Below are positions 1-5,307 of a stretch of DNA of 9,334 nt, in pieces. A program made the translations under genes and the position numbers. How positions within the stretch are numbered: position 1 is the stretch's first letter; every line of letters starts with the position of its first letter. Origin of the DNA: Armatimonadetes bacterium UBA5352 (GTDB lineage Bacteria; Armatimonadota; Zipacnadia; Zipacnadales; UBA5352); the NCBI GenBank assembly GCA_002411015.1, contig DHPY01000082.1, positions 1 through 9,334 on the forward strand. The letters run 5' to 3'. The notes below the pieces were generated by a model. The model was not told the DNA's origin, made no database searches, and saw only the letters and a list, made by a program, of their open reading frames with translations.

Positions 1-1
1 T

Positions 2-541
2 TCAAAGGCGCTGCACTAGAGCGCGTGAAGCACCGAATGCACTAGCGTGGGGGCTCACGATGCGCGCCAGTATGTCTCTGCGCTCTCGAAACTCGCCAAC
101 CGGCCATTCCCTCAGCGTGAGCCATGCCATGGTGAAGCCCGTCGTGTCAAGCCGTGTTCCGCGCCTCGCCGGTTCCGGAACGGCAAGCAAGTTGCCGTCG
201 GCATCTAACAGAGCGTCACACGACTTGCACCTGAAGCTCGCCATGAACCACGGGGACGTCTCGTTGAGCAACGTGAAACCTCTGTGGTCGCACGCAGGAC
301 AACGCATTCGCCACCTACGCCACGGAGGCCGTATGCCGCGCTGTCTGTAGTAAAGCATGGCCCATGGAAGGGCCAACGGCAACAGCGGCAGGAGTAGAAG
401 CGCGACGAGCAAGCGAATGAGCAGGCGCAGAAGCTCCGCAACGTAGAACCCGCCAATCAACAGGATGCAAAGCACGTGACTGAGAGCAGCTTCAGAACGC
501 TTCATCTCCCCACACCTTTCCCCCGGCTTGCGGAGGTCCAT
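2..541 (-). CDS. Small membrane protein with a cytosolic-type zinc ribbon
   Basis: The protein has 179 residues. I do not recognise the family. Residues 20-65 are strongly hydrophobic (one long or two short membrane segments rich in Leu), followed by a basic stretch (residues 66-80, many Arg). Next comes a four-cysteine zinc-ribbon-like module with CPAC at 81-84 and CKSC at 105-108, and a polar tail of about 70 residues. The ATG at 541 has GGAG about ten bases upstream. A second ATG at 505 (MKRSE...) has AAAGG nine bases upstream and would drop 12 polar residues, so the start is not settled. It follows the TPR membrane protein gene on the same strand after 60 bases and may share its transcript. 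A membrane-tethered zinc ribbon suggests a binding or scaffold role, but this is inference. The TGA stop is at bases 2-4, so the gene is complete. Confidence 0.72.
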   Translation of the reverse strand: MDLRKPGERCGEMKRSEAALSHVLCILLIGGFYVAELLRLLIRLLVALLLLPLLPLALPWAMLYYRQRGIRPPWRRWRMRCPACDHRGFTLLNETSPWFMASFRCKSCDALLDADGNLLAVPEPARRGTRLDTTGFTMAWLTLREWPVGEFRERRDILARIVSPHASAFGASRALVQRL

Positions 542-564
542 CGGTGGCTTTCTCCGTGTCTTCT

Positions 565-579
565 GGGCTGCGCCAGCCC
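565..579. repeat. Short GC-rich inverted repeat between the two membrane-protein genes
   Basis: There is a perfect 6-bp stem (GGGCTG / CAGCCC) around a 3-base loop. It sits in the 60-base gap between the TPR gene stop and the zinc-ribbon gene start. No T-run follows it on the minus strand, so it is not a convincing intrinsic terminator. It could slow or protect the transcript between the genes. Confidence 0.35.
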
Positions 580-601
580 GATAGGATGACCGACGGTGCC
601 T

Positions 602-1729
602 TCACCGACTGTCTGCCCCTTGCTCAACCCACTCAACGTGGTCAAGGTAGATCCGAGCTTGGATATTGCTGGGGTCCAACTCGAGCACTCGCAACAGGTG
701 TGCTCGGGCCTCGGAGGACCGCGATGACTGGGCCAGCACGGCCGCCAGATTCAGGTGACCGTTGACGTAATATGGATCTATCTCAGTCGCGATCTGCAGC
801 TCACTCTCCGCCTCTGTCAGCCTCCCCATATCCAGAAGTGCACCGCCCAAGTTCCCATGAGCTTGGGCCCAGTCCGGCTTTAGCTGCACGGCCCGCCTGA
901 AGGCGGACTCAGCCTCCTGATGCCGCCCCGCGCGCGCGAGCACACAACCCATATTGAGATAAGGATTCGGCGCCTCAGGGCACAGCCTAATCGACTGGTG
1001 AAATGCCCTGAGTGCTTCGTCGACTCGCCCCTCATCTGCAAGCCCGACCGCCCGCTGGTCGTGCGCTTCGGCTTCCGCAATGCGGCTCGGCAGGGCGTAG
1101 TGCGTGTGCGCAACCGGTCCTCCAACCGAGGTGTGGCCCTCTAAGCCGCATACTACTCTCAGTGCTCTCCGCAGGTCTGGACTGTGGAAGTCGCAGAAGA
1201 AGGGGCGCGGCCGCCCGGCGTCCTCTCCCGCAAACGAGCCGCCACGGGAGTAGACTGAGTACGGGGCCGGGCCACTGAGGTGCAGGCCTTTCCCCGCCAT
1301 CCAGCGGATGATCCGTGGCTCGCTAGGCCCGGTTAGCAGGAAATCATGTAGCTCTGCATCGATAATCCTGACTCTCTCGTCCACGATCTCTTTCTCCGCT
1401 GCACGAGCCCTGAAGAGCAATAAGACGAAAGGGATGGGCAACAATGGGACCACTGAAGCCAGCATACACCACAGCACCGTTCCCCATCCTGGTTCACCCA
1501 AGAAACGGGAGAAGCGCCAGACGAAGTACACTGCAGAACCGTGCATCACAACAACAGCAAACGGATATCCCACAGGCTCCCAGTAGCGAACCAGCATCGA
1601 TCCCGACAGCAGCAGCTCTCGGGCGATCCCCCACAAGCCAACGGGCACGCCCAGCGCCAGCAGGCAGATCCCCGCGAGGAAAACAGCGCGTTCACGCCGA
1701 ACTGCGCCCAAGTCGCCCGCGTTATGCAT
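602..1729 (-). CDS. Membrane-anchored tetratricopeptide-repeat protein
   Basis: The protein has 375 residues from ATG 1729. An in-frame GTG at 1753 would add eight residues but has no clear ribosome site, whereas GGGG lies seven bases before 1729. Three hydrophobic segments occupy roughly residues 16-38, 54-71 and 85-106, followed by a linker of about 110 residues with no recognised domain. Four TPR units then occupy about 221-252, 255-286, 289-320 and 323-354. They show the usual small/large pattern, for example LNMGCVLARAGRHQEAESAF and LKPD between units. TPRs are protein-protein docking surfaces. The partner is unknown, though the following zinc-ribbon membrane protein is an obvious candidate. 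The start lies inside the end of the decayed HEPN remnant upstream. Base composition looks less GC-rich than the genes to the right. Confidence 0.82.
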   Translation of the reverse strand: MHNAGDLGAVRRERAVFLAGICLLALGVPVGLWGIARELLLSGSMLVRYWEPVGYPFAVVVMHGSAVYFVWRFSRFLGEPGWGTVLWCMLASVVPLLPIPFVLLLFRARAAEKEIVDERVRIIDAELHDFLLTGPSEPRIIRWMAGKGLHLSGPAPYSVYSRGGSFAGEDAGRPRPFFCDFHSPDLRRALRVVCGLEGHTSVGGPVAHTHYALPSRIAEAEAHDQRAVGLADEGRVDEALRAFHQSIRLCPEAPNPYLNMGCVLARAGRHQEAESAFRRAVQLKPDWAQAHGNLGGALLDMGRLTEAESELQIATEIDPYYVNGHLNLAAVLAQSSRSSEARAHLLRVLELDPSNIQARIYLDHVEWVEQGADSR

Positions 1730-1761
1730 CTTCGGTCCCCTTGTCAGACACACACGTTAGC

Positions 1762-1784
1762 CGCGCCGTCCAACCAACGGCGCG
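1762..1784. repeat. Inverted repeat upstream of the TPR gene
   Basis: A perfect 8-bp stem (CGCGCCGT / ACGGCGCG) encloses a 7-base loop, 33 bases upstream of the TPR gene start. It could be a 5' leader hairpin or an operator. There is no T-run on the minus strand, so it is probably not a terminator. Confidence 0.4.
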
Positions 1785-1835
1785 CCTCCATAGGTTGGCA
1801 GATGGCAATACCGCGTTCACAGGTTCGACGATTGG

Positions 1836-1864
1836 CTTATCGGTGCCTTCTTCAGTTGGCGCAA
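1836..1864 (-). promoter_or_regulatory. Possible sigma70-like promoter for the TPR gene
   Basis: TTGCGC (1859-1864), a 17-base spacer and GATAAG (1836-1841, 4 of 6 consensus matches) lie about 105 bases before the TPR start. The -35 hexamer is identical to that before the dehydrogenase gene and nearly so to that before larA, which is the main reason for listing it. The match is weak on its own. Confidence 0.25.
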
Positions 1865-1933
1865 CCTCACGAGGCGGCCGCGATGAGCGCAATGATCTCA
1901 CGCGACGTTGGACTGAACGCCTTGATCGACTGG

Positions 1934-2554
1934 TCACGCAGCAAGTCGTCGTAAGCCATCTGCTTCCCCCTTCACGTAGATCATCGGATCCACCAACACC
2001 CGCGCAAGGAACCCCCGCCCCTCCGCCGCGCGCGTCTGATATTCCTCGACCGAGTAGTGTATTGTGTTGATCTCGCGCCCCGTACGCTTCCCCGCTTCCC
2101 AGACAATCTCCCCAAGGTCTCCCCCGCTGATCTCCCCCACCACCAGCACATCCACGTCGCTTTCGGGGCGGTCGTCGCCACGCGCGAGCGAGCCGAAGAT
2201 TGCCGCCACCTCCACGCCCTCCGCGCCGGCGAACAGCTCGCGCAGCACCGCCACCACGCCCGTCGCATAGAGACACACCGACCGCAGCCCGGGCAGCAGC
2301 GGGAACTGCTCATTCAGCGTGTAGGGCTTCGCGGCGCCGATCGGCTCGGCCGCGCGCAGCATCCCGAGAGCCTCGAGCCGCGCAAGCTCCTTCCCGACCG
2401 CGCTCGCCGACATATCAAGCTCCCGCGCCAGCTTCGCGCCGAATATCAGCTCCTCCGGATGCGCGCAGATCCACGACAGCACGCCCGCCCGCACCTCCGA
2501 GCCGAACAGCTCACTCAGCGCCCGCTCGCCCCATGTCGTCACTCGCTCCTCCAT
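1934..2554 (-). CDS. Winged-helix minimal nucleotidyltransferase (MNT, HEPN-partner type)
   Basis: The protein has 206 residues from ATG 2554; the longer open frame to 2680 would run into larA and lacks a ribosome site. Residues about 10-80 form a winged helix-turn-helix (ELARELDMSASAV..., then a 'KELARLEALGML' recognition/wing region). The C-terminal half is a DNA-polymerase-beta-like minimal nucleotidyltransferase with GSLARG at 121-126 and SDVD at 132-135. These supply the signature Gly-Ser and two metal-binding Asp residues. Known MNT proteins of this kind act as antitoxins that AMPylate or bind a HEPN RNase; others are orphan regulators. The winged helix suggests DNA binding and autoregulation. 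The gene for the expected HEPN partner follows but looks broken, so this may be a stranded antitoxin or regulator. The protein itself has all the visible motifs and a normal C-terminus. Confidence 0.85.
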   Translation of the reverse strand: MEERVTTWGERALSELFGSEVRAGVLSWICAHPEELIFGAKLARELDMSASAVGKELARLEALGMLRAAEPIGAAKPYTLNEQFPLLPGLRSVCLYATGVVAVLRELFAGAEGVEVAAIFGSLARGDDRPESDVDVLVVGEISGGDLGEIVWEAGKRTGREINTIHYSVEEYQTRAAEGRGFLARVLVDPMIYVKGEADGLRRLAA

Positions 2555-2570
2555 CGCAATCACCAGGAGA

Positions 2571-2599
2571 AGTATATACGCGAATCGCGCAGAATACAA
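2571..2599 (-). promoter_or_regulatory. Sigma70-like promoter of the nucleotidyltransferase gene
   Basis: TTGTAT (2594-2599), a 17-base spacer and TATACT (2571-2576, five of six consensus matches) lie in the 62-base gap after larA. Only 16 bases separate the -10 box from the ATG. A start site seven bases below the box would give a leader of about ten bases with a weak GGTGA ribosome site, close to leaderless. A GTG three codons before the ATG could also be used. Confidence 0.5.
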
Positions 2600-2616
2600 C
2601 TCGATTGGCACGTCAT

Positions 2617-3939
2617 TCAGCCTGAACTGTGCAGCATCTCCCCAACGCTCATCCGCCCCACCGGGTCGCTCGCGAGGCACCCGAGCACGTATGGCCCCTC
2701 AGGCACCACCACGATCCGCGCCTCCGCGCCATGCCTCGCGAGCGCACGCGCCACGCCCTCCTCCACGGTCGCAGCCTGCTCAAAGGGCGTCTGCTCCGCG
2801 TCCTCCGCCGGGACCTCAGAGACACTGATGACCGTGCAGCGGCGCAGCACCTTCTCGACCACGTGAAGCTGCCAGGTGTCGATGCAGATCTCGCCCGTGC
2901 GCAGGGCGTCCTGTATGCACGCGTGCACGTCCTCCTGGCAGATCAGCCGCGCGAAGTCGCCTGAGCCGAGCCCCTCCGCGTTCTGCTGCGCGATCACGAT
3001 CGTCCCGCCGTCGCGGCAGATCAGGCCCGCAGCCACGATGCCTTTCGTGCTCTGGTAGAGCGTCAGATCCAGCGGGTAGCCGCCGCCCGAGGTCACTACG
3101 ATGTCGGCAGGTTCGTCGAGCACCACCTTCGCCTGCCGCTCGCAGAGGGCCATCGCGGCCTCGTGCGCGGCCAGCATATCGCCCGCGAAGACGCCCGTGA
3201 TTGCGCGCTCCTCATCGAGGGTCACGTTCACGATGAAGTCCGCGCCCCCGGCGAGGTCGGCGACCGCCAGCGCCTCCTCATGCACCGGGTTGGCTACGAG
3301 ATTCCCCGCGCGCGCCTCCGGCGGCTCGAGGAGTTGCGGGCCGTGGAAGACCATGATCGTGTCGCAGCCCGCCACGCCCGGGCAGATCGCCTTCCGCCCG
3401 CCGGAGTAGCCGGCCATCAGGTGCGGCTCCACGAGGCCGGTCAGGATGCGCAGGTCCGCGTCCATGTAGGCCCGGTCCACGTACGCCGGCGTGCCGCGCG
3501 AGGTCTCGCCGAGATAGACCTGCTCGTCGGCCTCCGTCGCGCGGTGGTTGACCACGCGCACGCCCCGCGCCAGTACTTCGTCGCCGCAGATCTCGCGGAT
3601 CTCAGCATCGGTCGCGGGGCGGTGGAGGCCCGTGGCGATCAGCAGCGTCACGCGCTCTGGCGGAATGCCCGCCTCGGCGAGCGCGTCCAGCACCGGCGGG
3701 AGGATGAGCGCGTTCGGCACCGGCCGCGTGATATCGCTCAGCACAATGCAGGCATCGCTGCGCCCGCGCGCGATCTCACTCAGCGGCGCGCTCTGAATGG
3801 GATCGGCAAGCGCCTCACGCAGCGCTCTCTGCGAATCCCGGAGCGCGGGAAGCTGCTTCTGGCGCAGCACAGCGGCTATGTTCGCATCGGGGAGCTCAAC
3901 CTGCAGACCATCACGGCCATAGCGGAGCGTAGTGATCAT
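2617..3939 (-). CDS. larA: Nickel-dependent 2-hydroxyacid racemase, LarA family (DUF2088)
   Basis: The protein has 440 residues, close to the roughly 425 of lactate racemase. LarA enzymes interconvert D- and L-2-hydroxy acids by hydride transfer through a covalently held nickel-pincer nucleotide in the cytoplasm. All hallmark residues are visible: SDITRP with D69 and R72 (substrate site); GLHRP with H106; EPHLMAGYSGGRK with catalytic H173 and the cofactor-anchoring K183; FHG with H199 (the nickel-ligand position); and YQSTKG with Q296 and K299. So the protein should be active if the cofactor is supplied. The cofactor genes larB, larC and larE are not in this window. The family also includes malate, hydroxyglutarate, phenyllactate and other racemases and a gluconate epimerase, so the substrate is not fixed by sequence. 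The ATG at 3939 has GAGG seven bases upstream, and the gene has its own promoter. Confidence 0.9.
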   Translation of the reverse strand: MITTLRYGRDGLQVELPDANIAAVLRQKQLPALRDSQRALREALADPIQSAPLSEIARGRSDACIVLSDITRPVPNALILPPVLDALAEAGIPPERVTLLIATGLHRPATDAEIREICGDEVLARGVRVVNHRATEADEQVYLGETSRGTPAYVDRAYMDADLRILTGLVEPHLMAGYSGGRKAICPGVAGCDTIMVFHGPQLLEPPEARAGNLVANPVHEEALAVADLAGGADFIVNVTLDEERAITGVFAGDMLAAHEAAMALCERQAKVVLDEPADIVVTSGGGYPLDLTLYQSTKGIVAAGLICRDGGTIVIAQQNAEGLGSGDFARLICQEDVHACIQDALRTGEICIDTWQLHVVEKVLRRCTVISVSEVPAEDAEQTPFEQAATVEEGVARALARHGAEARIVVVPEGPYVLGCLASDPVGRMSVGEMLHSSG

Positions 3940-3983
3940 GGCGAAACCTCAGGTGACGGAGTAGTGGCTGTTGGGGCGCTGGG

Positions 3984-4011
3984 ATTATACCCCCCGCGCC
4001 CACGTACGCAA
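3984..4011 (-). promoter_or_regulatory. Promoter of the racemase gene
   Basis: A perfect TATAAT (3984-3989) is preceded by a 16-base spacer and TTGCGT (4006-4011). A start about seven bases below would give a leader of roughly 38 bases before the GAGG ribosome site (3947-3950). The -35 box directly abuts the terminator hairpin of the upstream gene, so its thymines double as the terminator T-tract. Confidence 0.65.
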
Positions 4012-4043
4012 AGAGCGGCATCGCCCGCAGGCAATGCCGCTCT
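4012..4043 (-). terminator. Hairpin terminator after the dehydrogenase gene
   Basis: A perfect 10-bp stem (AGAGCGGCAT / ATGCCGCTCT) extends inward by four more pairs (TGCC/GGCG, one of them G-T) to a TGCG tetraloop. It begins 26 bases after the dehydrogenase stop codon. Only a short thymine run (CTCTTTG) follows on the minus strand, so termination may be incomplete. The other strand has no T-run. Confidence 0.7.
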
Positions 4044-4069
4044 CCACACCCTCCCCCAACTCGCTGAGC

Positions 4070-5119
4070 CTACTCGACCAGGCTCGCCACCAGGTCGCCG
4101 GACTCGGTCGTCGACACTCCCGAGCGCGTCGAGAGGTCGCCGAGCTTGCCCGAAGCCAGCGCCTGCGTCACCGCACGGTCAATGGCCCGACCGCACTCGA
4201 CCTCGCCAAGATGCTCCATCATCATCCCGACCGCCGCGATCGCCGCGATCGGGCAGATCACGTTCTGGCCCGTGTACTTCGGCGCGGAGCCGTGGATCGG
4301 CTCGAACATCGAGACACCGTTCGGGTTGATGTTCCCCGACGCCGCAACGCCCATGCCGCCCTGGATCATCGCGCCGAGGTCCGTGATGATGTCGCCGAAC
4401 ATGTTGCAGGTCACGATCACGTCGAACCACTCGGGGTTCTTGACCATCCACATGCAGCAGGCATCCACGTAGGCATGGTCGGTCGCGATCGCCGGATACT
4501 CCTCGCCCACCTCGGCGAAGGCGCGCACCCACAGGTCGTGGCCGTAGGTGAGCACGTTGCTCTTGTCCACCATCGTGAGCTTCTTCTCCTCGCGGGTCTT
4601 CGCGAGCTCGAAGGCGTAGCGGATGCAGCGCTCGACGCCCATCCGGGTGTAGACCGCCTCCTGCACCGCAACCTCGTGTGGAGTGCCCTTGCGCAGCGTT
4701 CCGCCGACACCCGCGTAGAGGCCCTCGGTGTTCTCGCGCACGACCACGAAGTCAATCTCCTCAGGGCCCTTGTCCTTCAGCGGCGTCTCCACTCCGGGAT
4801 AGAGCTTGATCGGCCGCAGGTTGATGTACTGGTCAAGCTCGAAGCGCAGCTTGAGCAGAATGCCCTTCTCCAGGATGCCCGCAGGCACATCCGGATGGCC
4901 GACCGCGCCGAGGTAGATCGCGTCGAACTCGCGCAGCTCAGCGAGCACCGAGTCCGGCAGGACCTCGCCGGTCTTGAGGAAGCGGTCGCCGCCGATGTCA
5001 TAGTTCTCAGTCTCGTACTCAACGCCGTAGGCCTTCGCCGCGACATCGAGGACCTTCAGACCCTCAGCCACGACCTCCGGGCCAATTCCGTCGCAGGGCA
5101 GCACAGCTATCCGGTACAT
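4070..5119 (-). CDS. Isopropylmalate/isocitrate-type beta-decarboxylating dehydrogenase (LeuB-like; D-malate or tartrate possible)
   Basis: The protein has 349 residues. It oxidises a (2R,3S)-type 2-hydroxy acid and decarboxylates it using Mg/Mn and NAD(P). GDGIGPEVV is at 10-17. Substrate-carboxylate arginines are R92, R102 (NLRP) and R128 (VREN). Y135 and K186 (VDKSN) are the catalytic Tyr and Lys, and D219, D243 and D247 are the metal Asp residues within the NMFGDIITDL signature. The loop LEKGILLKLRF (83-93) matches actinobacterial LeuB as I recall it, while LDQYINLRP and the QEAVYTRMGVER region recall D-malate/tartrate dehydrogenases. Isopropylmalate is my first choice, without certainty. 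The cofactor loop reads HGSAPKYTGQ. K281 and Y282 sit where NADP-dependent isocitrate dehydrogenase has Lys344-Tyr345, while classic NAD-dependent LeuB has Asp-Ile. AAGGAG lies nine bases before ATG 5119, which decides the start. No leuA, leuC or leuD is nearby. Confidence 0.9.
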   Translation of the reverse strand: MYRIAVLPCDGIGPEVVAEGLKVLDVAAKAYGVEYETENYDIGGDRFLKTGEVLPDSVLAELREFDAIYLGAVGHPDVPAGILEKGILLKLRFELDQYINLRPIKLYPGVETPLKDKGPEEIDFVVVRENTEGLYAGVGGTLRKGTPHEVAVQEAVYTRMGVERCIRYAFELAKTREEKKLTMVDKSNVLTYGHDLWVRAFAEVGEEYPAIATDHAYVDACCMWMVKNPEWFDVIVTCNMFGDIITDLGAMIQGGMGVAASGNINPNGVSMFEPIHGSAPKYTGQNVICPIAAIAAVGMMMEHLGEVECGRAIDRAVTQALASGKLGDLSTRSGVSTTESGDLVASLVE

Positions 5120-5143
5120 GAGCGGTTTCTCCTTGCATGAACG

Positions 5144-5165
5144 CCGCCGGGCACGCCATCGGCGG
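5144..5165. repeat. Hairpin in the dehydrogenase mRNA leader
   Basis: A perfect 6-bp GC stem (CCGCCG / CGGCGG) with a 10-base loop lies between the promoter and the AAGGAG ribosome site of the dehydrogenase gene. It could modulate translation. I found no leader peptide with leucine codons and no T-run, so classical attenuation is not supported. Confidence 0.3.
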
Positions 5166-5200
5166 GGTGTTGGATCGTGGGGCACACGCTAACGTGGCGG

Positions 5201-5229
5201 ATTATAGCAGATGGCGCGCTACGGCGCAA
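5201..5229 (-). promoter_or_regulatory. Promoter of the dehydrogenase gene (extended -10)
   Basis: A perfect TATAAT (5201-5206) is preceded by TGC, an extended -10 element, with a 17-base spacer to TTGCGC (5224-5229). The predicted leader is about 75 bases. The -35 box overlaps a run of six thymines (5228-5233 on the minus strand) that could serve as a release tract for the gene to the right. Confidence 0.65.
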
Positions 5230-5307
5230 AAAAGGCGGGGAAGGCGGAAAAGAGAATGGGGGCGGCCCACTCGTGGCACGGGCGTCCGGTGCGCCGTCCG
5301 CCGCCGC
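5230..5307. other. Intergenic purine-rich tract downstream of the RCC1/beta-helix gene
   Basis: The plus strand is almost all purine from 5228 to about 5265 and holds GG-C-GGGG-AA-GG-C-GG, enough for a two-layer G-quadruplex. On the minus strand it is a pyrimidine tract ending in T6. An imperfect GCAC/GTGC stem further up (about 5275-5295) is too weak for a firm terminator call. No gene is seen here. Confidence 0.3.

Larger units (their letters stand above)
1722..1959 (-). pseudogene. Decayed HEPN-domain gene (partner of the nucleotidyltransferase)
   Basis: An ATG at 1959, five bases after GGGGGA and overlapping the nucleotidyltransferase end by 26 bases, opens a 30-codon frame stopping at TGA 1867-1869. 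Its product (MAYDDLLRDQ..., IKAFSPTSREI) reads like the N-terminus of the HEPN proteins that normally follow such nucleotidyltransferases, as I recall that family. Reading on after a one-base slip gives a helix-like segment (RLRQLKKAPIS...). After a second slip it gives NAVLPSANLWRRAVGW, which resembles the HEPN 'YNA-L-LA---LRA-GYR' helix. The remnant then ends where the TPR gene begins, well short of the usual 130-170 residues and without the downstream RNase motif (R-x4-6-H). Each piece is short, so the assignment rests on position plus partial resemblance. If only the first 30 codons are translated, the product is a short peptide. Confidence 0.5.

Noticed and set aside
1755..1800. Integron attC-like site (GTTAG near an inverted repeat)
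   Set aside because: The flanking sequences do not match GTTRRRY/RYYYAAC cores, and there is no integrase or cassette array.
1722..2554. A working HEPN/MNT toxin-antitoxin system
   Set aside because: The putative toxin is truncated after 30 codons and lacks the RNase motif, so at most the antitoxin half remains.
1444..2866. Plus-strand and alternate minus-strand frames around 1.4-2.9 kb
   Set aside because: Composition-driven shadows: no motifs, no ribosome sites, and they overlap the nucleotidyltransferase, racemase and TPR genes.
3940..3960. TCCGTCACC shared between the leaders of larA (3952-3960) and the secreted-protein gene (9172-9180)
   Set aside because: Nine bases placed next to purine-rich ribosome sites can coincide by chance; there is no symmetry or further matching to suggest an operator.
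3163..5140. Long plus-strand open frames opposite the racemase and dehydrogenase genes
   Set aside because: They lie opposite enzymes whose active-site motifs are complete, and their products are low-complexity Arg/Pro/Ala-rich.
5120..5200. Leucine attenuator before the LeuB-like gene
   Set aside because: No short leader frame with leucine codons and no terminator/antiterminator pair; only a 6-bp hairpin.
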